Source: Mesobacillus persicus (GTDB lineage: Bacteria; Bacillota; Bacilli; Bacillales; Cytobacillaceae). From it: a stretch of 64,000 nt of DNA. The position numbers and the translations under genes are program-made. The notes beneath the pieces were generated by a model. The model ran no database searches, had not been told where the DNA came from, and saw only the letters and a program-made list of their open reading frames with translations. Positions 8,697 to 16,162 of this stretch are shown in pieces. The stretch spans positions 62,001-126,000 of the forward strand of contig NZ_FOBW01000013.1 of NCBI RefSeq assembly GCF_900109925.1, read 5' to 3'. Each line of letters begins with the position of its first letter. Within the stretch, counting starts at the first letter, position 1.

Positions 8697-10028
8697 ATGA
8701 GGAGTTACCTTGTTTTAGGCATGTGTGCTGTATTTATTACTCAATACTTTGCTCAACTACATTGGCTTCAATATTTGGTGGTCATCATGGCATTGCTTGC
8801 ATTTGCTGGTAGTGCTGGGAGGGCGGATCGCTTCCCACGTCTGTTAGGTGCCATCATGATGACAACGGGAATGGTGATAGAATGGAATAAAGGCACCGGA
8901 ATTGAAGGAATCAATCAAGGAATATTCTTAATCCTTCCGCTCATCTGTTTGATTACACTGGCCCCATTACTATCAATCCCGCTTAAAATCAGCGGATACT
9001 TTGAGTCTGTTTCGATTTTACTACGTAAATTATTAAACCAACCTAAGAAATTATATGCAGGGATTACCGGGACATTATTTTTTTTAACACCGATTTTAAG
9101 CTTAGCTTCTGTACGAATCCTTAATGAGTTTATTGAGGATTTAAAGCTGCCTTCAGCAATCTCTGCAAAGGGTTACTTAGTCGGTTTTACGACGGCACTG
9201 ACGTGGTCGCCTTACTTTGCTTCTGTCTCATTGGTGCTTCATTACTTAAATGTTCCGTTCAGTGAATATATTTTATATGGTCTAGGTTTATCCTTGTTAT
9301 CCTTAATCGTTGGAAATGTTTTATTTGCCTTTTGGGAAAAGCGTCACCCTCTCAAGATCGAAGCCAATGCCGTCGTTAATTTGGAACGTAAGCACCGGGC
9401 GAACTTGATGAAATTAGGTTTCTTTGTTGTTCTGCTTATGAGTACTTGTCTTTTCATAGAGCAACTGACAAATTGGTCAATGATTGTCATTGTTTGTTTG
9501 CTTTCTTCTATTATTCCAATCTTTTTTGCCATTAAACCAGCCAATCGTGAAGCAATGCGGCCTCTATTGGTAGACTTCCGGGATCGAACCGTACCGATGA
9601 TGAACAATGAGATTATGCTATTTATGAGTGCAGGAATGCTGGCATTTGCCTTGCAGGGAACGAGTTTTGCCAATAAAGTGAGTTCCTATTTAGCCGTTCT
9701 GGCCAACCAGTCGTTTTTCTTATTTGCCATTGCCGTGATGCTGATTGTCCTGGCAATTACTTATATTGGAATTCACCAGATTGCTGCCATTGGAGCGTTA
9801 GCGATGCAGTTGAATGCAGCAGAGTTGGGGATGACCGATATTGGCTTGGCGATGCTCTTATTATTGACCTGGGTCGTTTCAACCGCATTAAGTCCCTTTT
9901 CCGGGTTAAATCTGATGATTAGCCGGTTTTCTGGGATATCCGGATTTCGCTTAGGACTAAGTACGAATGGGTTACATTTATCGATAGTAGCGATTATTGG
10001 AATTGCGATTATTTCTTTCATAGCATGA
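8697..10028 (+). CDS. Unrecognised polytopic membrane protein
   Basis: A 443-residue protein with about eleven hydrophobic helices and few extramembrane residues. The ATG at 8697 is chosen because GGGGGAG at 8683-8689 sits seven bases upstream; an in-frame TTG at 8673 has no such site. Motifs such as GTLFFLTPILSLASVRI and LTWSPYFASVSLVLHYL, together with internal symmetry, are consistent with a secondary transporter, but I cannot assign a family with confidence. It is monocistronic, convergent with the MFS exporter and separated from it by a shared terminator. Confidence 0.7.
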   Translation: MRSYLVLGMCAVFITQYFAQLHWLQYLVVIMALLAFAGSAGRADRFPRLLGAIMMTTGMVIEWNKGTGIEGINQGIFLILPLICLITLAPLLSIPLKISGYFESVSILLRKLLNQPKKLYAGITGTLFFLTPILSLASVRILNEFIEDLKLPSAISAKGYLVGFTTALTWSPYFASVSLVLHYLNVPFSEYILYGLGLSLLSLIVGNVLFAFWEKRHPLKIEANAVVNLERKHRANLMKLGFFVVLLMSTCLFIEQLTNWSMIVIVCLLSSIIPIFFAIKPANREAMRPLLVDFRDRTVPMMNNEIMLFMSAGMLAFALQGTSFANKVSSYLAVLANQSFFLFAIAVMLIVLAITYIGIHQIAAIGALAMQLNAAELGMTDIGLAMLLLLTWVVSTALSPFSGLNLMISRFSGISGFRLGLSTNGLHLSIVAIIGIAIISFIA

Positions 10029-10057
10029 AAAAGGGTAGCAGAAACTGCTACCCTTTC
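10029..10057. terminator. Shared terminator between convergent genes
   Basis: AAAGGGTAGCA and TGCTACCCTTT form a perfect 11-bp stem with a GAAAC loop, between the stops of two convergent genes. Flanking A and T tracts suit either direction. Confidence 0.85.
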
Positions 10058-10064
10058 ATTAATT

Positions 10065-11231
10065 CTAAAACTGTAGTTTTCTCATCCGCACCCTGTAAAT
10101 CTGATAGAACATTAACGCAATAATAGATAAAAACATTCCAGATAGATAAGGTAATCCGATTGTGATTGAGAAGAGCAATCCCCCAAGTGGTGGACCAATA
10201 ATTCTTCCAAGGGAATCGAAAGAAGATAAAAGCCCTGTTACACTCCCATGTCCCGCGGACGATGTTTTCGTTAATAACGAAGATACACCAGGGCGAATGA
10301 AGCCATTTCCAATCCCAAAAATCGTTAAAAATAGAGCAGCTGTAAAGAAGTTCTCTGTAAATAGAATCAGACTAAACCCAATGGCTGAAATCACAATCCC
10401 AAGCTGTATAACAAAGCCTTCTCCAAACCTCTTCGTTAGTTTTCCTACCAAGCCCCCTTGAACAAAGGCCTGAGCTAATCCCATAATCATGAAAATATAG
10501 CCAAGCTGCACGGCTTCTAGTCCCGCAGTTGCCGCTGCAAAATAGGCGTATGTAGCTTCTAATCCTGCAAGCGACAGGGACACAAACAGTTGCAGGATAA
10601 ATAGAATGGAGTTTGGCCCCTTTAATGCTTCGATTAAGGATGGCTTTTTTCCTGTTTCCTGAACTTTCCTTTGTTCTGGCGTTAAGGATTCTTTTAAAAC
10701 CACCATCACAAAGAAAAACGTTAGCAAAGAAGAGGCTGCAGCAAGATAAAAAGGAAGATTTAAACTCTGCTCTGAGAAAACCCCTCCAATAGCTGGTCCA
10801 AAGATAAAGCCAAGTCCTGTGGCTGCCCCAATGATTCCCATTCCTTTCCCCCGGTCCTCAGGGGAGGTAATGTCTGCTACATAGGCCATGACTGTCGGCA
10901 TATTTGCGGAGGAAAGAATTCCACCAACGATTCTAGCCGCAAAGAGCATCCATAATTCTGTAGACCAAGCCATCATTAAGAAAGATAAGGAAAGACCTAA
11001 AATTCCAATCATAATGACAGGTTTTCGACCAATTTTATCCGAAATCCTACCCCAAACAGGTGCAAAAAGAAGTTGCATGAACGAATAAACAGCCATTAAT
11101 AATCCCAATTGTGTCGGTGATGCACCAATTTCCTCAGCATAAAAGGGCAAGACCGGGATAATGATGCCAAACCCAACCATCACAAGGAACATAACCGCAA
11201 ATAGGATAGGTAATGCCTTATTTGTTTTCAT
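10065..11231 (-). CDS. MFS multidrug exporter (Bmr/NorA-like)
   Basis: A 388-residue major facilitator with twelve predicted helices. Motif A between helices 2 and 3 is seen as GRISDKIGRKPV. The antiporter motif C is seen as GAATGLGFIFGPAIGG in helix 5, which marks drug:proton antiporters. The ATG at 11231 is preferred over an in-frame GTG at 11243 because the GTG lies inside the GGAGTGA ribosome binding site. It probably exports lipophilic cations or antibiotics, as Bmr, Blt and NorA do; the substrate is not determinable. Confidence 0.85.
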   Translation of the reverse strand: MKTNKALPILFAVMFLVMVGFGIIIPVLPFYAEEIGASPTQLGLLMAVYSFMQLLFAPVWGRISDKIGRKPVIMIGILGLSLSFLMMAWSTELWMLFAARIVGGILSSANMPTVMAYVADITSPEDRGKGMGIIGAATGLGFIFGPAIGGVFSEQSLNLPFYLAAASSLLTFFFVMVVLKESLTPEQRKVQETGKKPSLIEALKGPNSILFILQLFVSLSLAGLEATYAYFAAATAGLEAVQLGYIFMIMGLAQAFVQGGLVGKLTKRFGEGFVIQLGIVISAIGFSLILFTENFFTAALFLTIFGIGNGFIRPGVSSLLTKTSSAGHGSVTGLLSSFDSLGRIIGPPLGGLLFSITIGLPYLSGMFLSIIALMFYQIYRVRMRKLQF

Positions 11232-11521
11232 ATGTAAGTTCACTCCAGTTTTTCTAAAACATGTCTATTAAATGATTAACTTTATGAGTTTCATTATACA
11301 CAACTAAGATGAGGAATACCGAGCAATATCTTGAAAAACTCATTCGGTTGTTTTGGTTTTTTTTTATCAGATGTTCTTATTTGCTAGATGTATGCTGTAG
11401 ATAGAACGCATTTTGAGGAAGTGATGGATAGTTATTATCTAGTATACCTTTTTTGGTGGACGAAAGAGGCAGGGGGGGGAGGTAATGTTGGGGTTGTCAC
11501 AGGATGGTCACGATTTTTTCC

Positions 11522-11605
11522 ATAACTCCTGAGAATCGATCGATAACTTTCAATAATCGATGCAAACCTGCTAAAAATTAATGCATAAACTCCGAGAATC
11601 GAACA
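11522..11605. repeat. 21-bp tandem array A
   Basis: Four contiguous units of exactly 21 bases start at 11522, 11543, 11564 and 11585. The approximate consensus is ATAACTYYNANAATCGATGC. The same unit occurs four times at 29248-29331. The units diverge by several bases each, so the array is old or weakly conserved. Confidence 0.75.
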
Positions 11606-11640
11606 ATATTCTACAAACCCCTGATTGTGTTACCTATTAA

Positions 11641-11683
11641 GGTGATATAGGTCACTCCAACGACCCTTGTAGCATGCTATATT
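11641..11683 (+). promoter_or_regulatory. FNR/CRP-type operator and promoter of the Crp/Fnr regulator
   Basis: GGTGA-N6-TCACT at 11641-11656 matches the TGTGA-N6-TCACA class of site. An extended -10 box (TGC followed by TATATT at 11678-11683) lies so that the site centre is about 41.5 bases before the expected transcription start, the classical class II activator position. This suggests autoregulation by the encoded protein or control by another family member. Confidence 0.6.
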
Positions 11684-11734
11684 TTGGTTAATGGTGACAT
11701 TTTTAAAAAATATATCTTTTATTAGGTGATAAAA

Positions 11735-12457
11735 ATGAAAGAGCATAGCTGTACACGGTGTGACCAATATAGTGATAGTGGACCATGTCCCCGGAAAGTA
11801 CCTATATTTATCTCTTTATCTGATAAAGAAATCTTAAAAATAACAAGAATGGTTAGCCAGAAGCAGTTTAAAAAAGGTCAAGCACTCATTCATGAAGGGG
11901 AAAAATCGGATAAACTCTTCATCATAAATAAGGGCCAAGTAAAACGCTCTAAATTTACTGTGAATGGGAAAGAGCAGATCCTTGATATCATGACTTGTGG
12001 GGACTTCTTTGGCGAAATGAACCTCTTTAATACTGAAGAGGTAAATAATTTTACAGCATATGCGATTGATGATACAGAGATTTGTGTTTTAACAAAGGAT
12101 GATATCGACGTTATTATGTCCGCACATCCGGATATTGCGATAAAGTTATTAAAGGAAGTAACTAGAAGATTAGCACATACAGAAAACTTAGCACAAAGCC
12201 TCGCAACAAAGGATCCAGAGGTTCGGATTGCACAAATGATTGTGGAGTATTGTGATAAATTCGGTACTGAGGTGAAAGAAGGGATCCTGATTTCACTACC
12301 GATTACTCGCGAGGAAATTGCTAGTTATGTAGGTGTTACGAGAGAAACGATTAGCCGCAAGCTAGGTAAATTCGAAGATTTAGGCCTAATCTCGTTAGTA
12401 GGGAATAAGAAAATATTAGTTAAAGATGAGCGTTCGTTAATTGAATATATAGAGTGA
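11735..12457 (+). CDS. Crp/Fnr-family regulator with FNR-like cysteines
   Basis: A 240-residue transcription factor: N-terminal cysteine segment, cyclic-nucleotide-binding-type beta barrel (about 25-140), long dimer helix, and C-terminal winged helix with recognition helix VTRETISRKL (about 201-210). Cysteines C6, C9 and C18 (C-X2-C-X8-C), plus C117 in the context EICVLT, align with E. coli FNR C20, C23, C29 and C122, which hold an oxygen-labile [4Fe-4S] cluster. C88 and C173 are extra. The ATG at 11735 has AGGTGAT upstream; a GTG at 11726 lies within that site. It probably activates anaerobic respiration genes, such as the nos operon in this window (inference from site similarity). The cluster-binding role is untested. 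Confidence 0.85.
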   Translation: MKEHSCTRCDQYSDSGPCPRKVPIFISLSDKEILKITRMVSQKQFKKGQALIHEGEKSDKLFIINKGQVKRSKFTVNGKEQILDIMTCGDFFGEMNLFNTEEVNNFTAYAIDDTEICVLTKDDIDVIMSAHPDIAIKLLKEVTRRLAHTENLAQSLATKDPEVRIAQMIVEYCDKFGTEVKEGILISLPITREEIASYVGVTRETISRKLGKFEDLGLISLVGNKKILVKDERSLIEYIE

Positions 12458-12462
12458 AAGGA

Positions 12463-12510
12463 AAAAGACAAGTGGTCCCCAGGTGAATCGGGTTCTACTT
12501 GTCTTTTTTT
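12463..12510 (+). terminator. Terminator of the Crp/Fnr gene
   Basis: AAAGACAAGT and ACTTGTCTTT form a stem around a longer partly paired loop and end in a run of T. Confidence 0.75.
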
Positions 12511-12520
12511 AGGGCTCTTT

Positions 12521-12556
12521 TCTACAACAATCTTTACGAAAACAGCCTTTTTAATT
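12521..12556. repeat. Solo outer arm of a repeat element
   Basis: The segment ending ACGAAAACAGCCTTTTT closely resembles the right flank of repeat copy 2 (21500-21535: CAACAATGTTTATGAAAACA then GCCTTT). It appears to be a remnant of the same larger inverted-repeat element without its GC-rich core. Confidence 0.45.
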
Positions 12557-12557
12557 T

Positions 12558-13289
12558 CTACTCAAACTCTATCTGAGAGCTATAACCTAGCTGCTCGAAA
12601 AAGGATTGGAGTACTTGAACCGCACTTTCCTCCGCCTTAGTTAATACTCCTAACTCAATTGCCTCTAGCTCTATTTGTTGTTTGGCTTTAGCTGCAAGGT
12701 CAAAGCCCTCATCCCACTGGACTTCACTTCTAAACAAGCCTTCTTCCGAATAGGTTTGAATCTTGTCCATCTGAATGGATGGCTCCTGTACTAACTGGGC
12801 ACGGGGAATCGTCAGTGAGATTTCCTTGGTCTCTTCATTCACAGTCATGTTCTCAACTGAAACTAGTTGTAAATCAACTCCAGCTAATACTGTAGCGGGA
12901 ACTATCAACAGCAAGGTGCGTTTTGTCCCTGGTAAATTAACAGAGATATCCTTGTTAAATAATTTATTATCTTCCTCTTTAAGAACTGTTGTGACATACG
13001 CCTCGGCAGTTGCGAGCGTGGCTAGATCCTGTACGCTTTCTACCATACTGAAAGTTTCAGATTTATAGCTGGTGCCTGCAAATAATTTTGTGTAAGTAAA
13101 TAAACCTAAGCTGCTTATAAGCAAAAGAATCGTGACAATGCTTAGGATACGAAGGGTCAATTTAAACTTTAAGAATGGGAAAAGGGTAGGGCGCCTTCTA
13201 GTATTCTCTAAAGCTATTGTTGCAGCTGTTTCATGAAGACCTGAGTGAACTTCATGTGTGGTTCTCTTAGACTCGTTTTTCTTTCTCAT
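12558..13289 (-). CDS. DUF4230-family membrane-anchored protein
   Basis: A 243-residue protein with a basic cytoplasmic tail, a single membrane helix at about residues 47-70, and an outer domain of alternating strands and helices (about 80-240). The outer domain fits the DUF4230 family. It contains a conserved-looking hydrophobic LLLIVPATVLAGVDL segment near residue 130. Family function is unknown. It is transcribed alone and converges on the Crp/Fnr gene. The start is an ATG preceded by GGGGGG-type bases in the leader. Confidence 0.7.
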   Translation of the reverse strand: MRKKNESKRTTHEVHSGLHETAATIALENTRRRPTLFPFLKFKLTLRILSIVTILLLISSLGLFTYTKLFAGTSYKSETFSMVESVQDLATLATAEAYVTTVLKEEDNKLFNKDISVNLPGTKRTLLLIVPATVLAGVDLQLVSVENMTVNEETKEISLTIPRAQLVQEPSIQMDKIQTYSEEGLFRSEVQWDEGFDLAAKAKQQIELEAIELGVLTKAEESAVQVLQSFFEQLGYSSQIEFE

Positions 13290-13463
13290 GTTGGTCCCCC
13301 CTATAAAACGACTAATATAGACATCATATCAAAAATTTCGATAAAAATACCCATCTAATTTAAAGAGGGCAGGGGGCTTTAAGTTATACGACTGTTCCTT
13401 AAAGGATCAATATAGCTTGATAAGGTAACCAATTAGCTTGTCTAGTTCTCTTTTATTCTGGTT

Positions 13464-13509
13464 TGCTCCAACTATATGGAGCAGAGGTGTGTCTACCTTT
13501 CGTAGGTAG
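13464..13509. other. Two adjacent small hairpins left of the partition array
   Basis: TGCTCCA-N6-TGGAGCA (13464-13483) and CTACCT-N5-AGGTAG (13493-13509) are perfect short inverted repeats in the 508-base gap before the actin-like gene. They could be protein sites, RNA hairpins or part of the centromere region. The remaining left part of the gap (13290-13460) shows nothing I can name. Confidence 0.45.
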
Positions 13510-13560
13510 GGGAGGGGACTTTAGAGAGATAAAATGGAAGTAAGTGGGTATAAAACCAAT

Positions 13561-13705
13561 GTGTACATATATGTATACATGTACACAAAATGTAATCTTT
13601 ATGTTTACAATAGTGTTTACAAGTATACAAACGTGTACACATGTTGATTTATAGGGATGTGTACACGTTTGTATACTTGTGTACGTTTTTGTTTGTTTTG
13701 TATAC
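13561..13705. repeat. Centromere-like repeat array (parC candidate)
   Basis: A dense array of GTNTAC hexamers lies just upstream of the actin-like gene. Three modules share the same internal register, hexamers at 0, +12 and +20: 13561/13573/13581, 13603/13615/13623 and 13659/13671/13679, with further copies at 13633 and 13700. The last hexamer of module 1 is read as GTACAC, the reverse complement of GTGTAC. Within the array, 13619-13642 and 13657-13680 form a perfect 24-bp inverted repeat around a 14-base spacer. Type II partition systems place an iterated adaptor-binding centromere exactly here, where it also serves as operator. Confidence 0.7.
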
Positions 13706-13730
13706 AAAAATGAATACAACTAAAGTAGGA

Positions 13731-13757
13731 TTGACCAATTGGGTATCTTACTATAAT
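13731..13757 (+). promoter_or_regulatory. Promoter of the actin-like partition operon
   Basis: TTGACC at 13731-13736 and TATAAT at 13752-13757, with a 15-base spacer, sit between the repeat array and the start codon. Binding of an adaptor to the array would be well placed to repress it. Confidence 0.55.
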
Positions 13758-13798
13758 CTGTAAATAATAGAATTATTTTTATTGAGAGGATTGATAGA

Positions 13799-14989
13799 AT
13801 GAGTATTAGTAGAATTTGTGCTGTTGACGTTGGAAATGATGCTGTGAAAGCAGTCTTTGGAAAATTAGACTATGAGCTTTACATACCGAATGTGATTGCA
13901 AGGGATACCGCAGATCGTCCTGTCATTGGAATTGAAGATTTAAATGAAAAGAATCCAATCGATGGAATTCATATTAGAGTACACTCCCCTGCCCTAATGG
14001 ATAATAATGCGATTTATCGTGTGGGTGACTTGGCTACGAAAAGTGATAATGCTAGTGAACTAGATCCAGGAAGCAGCAAGTCTGAAGAAGACCAAACACT
14101 TGTTATGCTCTTTGCTTCGTTAGCATTAGATGCTGTTAGAGAAGAAAATGCTTCTATTTTCAAAAGAAATAATAATGTGGTTGATGCGAACTATACATTA
14201 GGAACAGGTCTTCCATTACGTGAAGTAAAAGAAGGAAAAGACGTGGGATATCGCTCACAGCTTCTAGGATCTGTCCACCAAGTAGAGTTCTTAGTTACAC
14301 CTAAATATCAAGGATTAAAAGTAAATATTAAGTTTGATCAAGTGAAAGTTTACCCGGAGGGCTTTGCTGCGTATATCAATCTAGTAATGGACAATGATTT
14401 AAACATCATTAACCGTGATTTAATTGATAAAAATATTTTAATCCAAGATATTGGTGGATTATCTACAGATATCGCTGTGATTAAAAACCGTAATGTAGAT
14501 GATGATAAAGCACAGGGTTTTAACCTTGGTGTAGCTGAGGCTTTAGAGGCAATCAGAGAAGAAATTAGATCTAAGCATGGAATTGAACTCGACAGCCGTC
14601 GTGATGTTGTCGACATCATCACAAGAAAAAATGACCGCAACCATATTATGGTTAGGGGTAGCCGGACAAGTGTACATGATATTACAGATCGTATTTTAGT
14701 AGATTTGGCGAAGAAGCAATATCGTCATTTGCGTAATGTTTGGCAGAAAAACTCCCAAACTGAGATCTGCTACTTTGTTGGTGGTGGTTCTATGGTTTTG
14801 AAAGAGTACCTTAAGACGCTTAACAATAATCTAGATGGCTACAACATCGAGTTCTTTGAAGATGAGAAGGAAAGCATCTGGATGATGGCTAATGCTTATT
14901 ATAAATTGATCTCTGACTTTGTACGTAAAACAGAGAAAGCAGCAAGCAAAGTAGCCAAAGAACCTGTAAAACAATCTGCAAATAAGTAA
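13799..14989 (+). CDS. Actin-like ParM/Alp-type filament protein
   Basis: A 396-residue member of the prokaryotic actin superfamily (ParM/StbA-like). The phosphate-1 motif is at the N-terminus (AVDVGNDAVKAV, about 8-19), phosphate-2 near residue 218 (IQDIGGLSTDIAV), and the adenosine motif near 325 (YFVGGGSMVLKEY). A lysine-rich flexible tail ends the protein. GAGAGGAT precedes the ATG. Relatives such as ParM, AlfA and Alp7A polymerise with ATP to push or pull plasmid copies apart. The gene is followed after 15 bases by a putative adaptor and preceded by a repeat array, the standard order of a type II partition cassette. No plasmid replication gene is seen nearby, so its cargo is unclear. Confidence 0.85.
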   Translation: MSISRICAVDVGNDAVKAVFGKLDYELYIPNVIARDTADRPVIGIEDLNEKNPIDGIHIRVHSPALMDNNAIYRVGDLATKSDNASELDPGSSKSEEDQTLVMLFASLALDAVREENASIFKRNNNVVDANYTLGTGLPLREVKEGKDVGYRSQLLGSVHQVEFLVTPKYQGLKVNIKFDQVKVYPEGFAAYINLVMDNDLNIINRDLIDKNILIQDIGGLSTDIAVIKNRNVDDDKAQGFNLGVAEALEAIREEIRSKHGIELDSRRDVVDIITRKNDRNHIMVRGSRTSVHDITDRILVDLAKKQYRHLRNVWQKNSQTEICYFVGGGSMVLKEYLKTLNNNLDGYNIEFFEDEKESIWMMANAYYKLISDFVRKTEKAASKVAKEPVKQSANK

Positions 14990-15004
14990 GATTAAGGTGA
15001 TTTC

Positions 15005-15595
15005 ATGGATAACAAGGGAATAACTGGCATCCAGAGGGGGCAGGCGATTACCTTCCGCCTCCCTTCCGATACCCCTGACCATATCTTAAAGCAGTTTCAG
15101 CGGCTTAAGGAAACGGAGAAACGTAACTTTTCTAGTAAAATCGCCGAGTTTGCTATTGAAGGCGTCGGAAATAGCTTTGCTAAAGAAAAAGAGTCCGTTA
15201 CGATTCCACTTCCGAAGCAATTAACGAAGGAACAACGAAACTGGCTGAAACATTCTCATTCTGAAGCGATGTTGGGAACGATTGTTTATCAGTTGCTCGC
15301 CGACCCAGTAAGGGCAGCCGCAATCCTTGCTACCTTGAATAGCAAATCCCTCGACATCAATGAGGCCTTATACCTTCAAGAGGAATTTCAGGAGAATTCA
15401 GCTCCTTTTAAACCAGAAGAAGAGCTTGAACAGGTTGTAGCTGAATCTGATACCTTTGAAGACGACCTTATGGACTTTGATTGGGAAACAGCGCTACAAG
15501 AGCAAGCGTCATCAAAGGATGAACCCGATGAGAATGAAAATGAAGAAGACGCAGATGACCTCCTCGGCGGGTTTTTGGCGAATATGAATAAGTAG
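15005..15595 (+). CDS. Putative partition adaptor, ParR-like DNA-binding protein
   Basis: A 196-residue protein encoded directly after the actin-like gene. Residues about 12-55 read as a beta strand (QAITFRLP) plus two helices, the pattern of a ribbon-helix-helix fold. Residues about 64-102 repeat the pattern (SVTIPLP then helices), so two such units may sit in one chain. The C-terminal third is acidic and probably disordered, ending in the hydrophobic DDLLGGFLANMNK, a plausible filament-binding peptide. The start has AAGGTGAT upstream. The role as centromere-binding adaptor is inferred from position and fold pattern; I cannot confirm homology to ParR or AlfB. Confidence 0.65.
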   Translation: MDNKGITGIQRGQAITFRLPSDTPDHILKQFQRLKETEKRNFSSKIAEFAIEGVGNSFAKEKESVTIPLPKQLTKEQRNWLKHSHSEAMLGTIVYQLLADPVRAAAILATLNSKSLDINEALYLQEEFQENSAPFKPEEELEQVVAESDTFEDDLMDFDWETALQEQASSKDEPDENENEEDADDLLGGFLANMNK

Positions 15596-15666
15596 GATTT
15601 TTGATTTTTCGTATAGTAAATCGCACCAAAATTGAAAAGCAATCTGGCTAGAAAATTAGGAAAGGG

Positions 15667-15697
15667 AAAAGCTTGGAGACATTCTCCAAGCTTTTTT
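15667..15697 (+). terminator. Terminator of the partition operon
   Basis: AAAAGCTTGGAGA and TCTCCAAGCTTTTTT form a 13-bp stem with a three-base loop and a T tail. Confidence 0.92.
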
Positions 15698-15765
15698 CAT
15701 CCCAAGAAAACACCGGTTAGCGGTTTACAAACCTTCAAGAATTGTCAGCAAATAAACTACAAAAA

Positions 15766-15951
15766 TAAGGGGAGAAATTCCTCTTATTTATGAAATAGCA
15801 CGAAAAATAGAGTAAATAGAGGGAAGAATTCCCCCTATTTACTTGAAAAACATCAAAATGGACCACTTTCCTTTGCCTTAGCGGGAAAAACTCCCCTTAT
15901 TTCCCCCGAACCTAGCCCTATTCTGCAGGATAACGGGAAAAGCTCCCCTTA
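15766..15951. repeat. Four phased 21-bp palindromes, locus 1
   Basis: Imperfect palindromes of 21 bases at 15766-15786, 15817-15837, 15879-15899 and 15931-15951 share the pattern TARSGGGA...TCCCCTTA. Starts are 51, 62 and 52 bases apart. The same family with 51/61/51 spacing recurs at 41996-42179. The rest of the 15596-16162 gap holds a terminator and a promoter. Confidence 0.8.
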
Positions 15952-16100
15952 TTTATACAATTAATCCCCATAATATATATCATCAATAAAAGGTAGCAGT
16001 CTAATTCCGTTGCTAATGGGACTCGTAATTTAGTTTTTGTATTCGAAATCCGAGCCCGTTAATTTTAAAATAGGTGGTCTTTATTGAACAAATGTGGAAG

Positions 16101-16129
16101 TTGGAGATATCCTTATAAAACGGTATAAT
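16101..16129 (+). promoter_or_regulatory. Promoter of the rRNA methyltransferase gene
   Basis: TTGGAG at 16101-16106 and TATAAT at 16124-16129 are separated by 17 bases, 34 bases before the start codon. Confidence 0.7.
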
Positions 16130-16162
16130 GGCAAGTAAAATCTATAAGATTGGACGGAACAA

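Larger units (their letters stand above)
11244..11734. other. Intergenic region with 21-bp tandem array and regulator promoter
   Basis: A gap of about 490 bases between divergent genes. It contains a four-unit 21-bp tandem array (11522-11605) and an FNR/CRP-type site with an extended -10 box (11641-11683). The part from 11260 to 11520 shows nothing I can name. Confidence 0.7.

Noticed and set aside
10162-10461. Plus-strand open frame opposite the MFS gene
   Set aside because: It is a shadow of the well-supported transporter on the other strand, with no ribosome binding site or family match.
13453-13719. Small protein on the minus strand over the repeat array
   Set aside because: The open frame arises from the low-complexity GTATAC/GTGTAC repeats, has no ribosome binding site that I can see, and yields repetitive residues.
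15766-15951. CRISPR-like array of short palindromes with spacers
   Set aside because: The palindromes differ from each other, the intervals are AT-rich and not uniform in length, and there are only four units with no cas genes.
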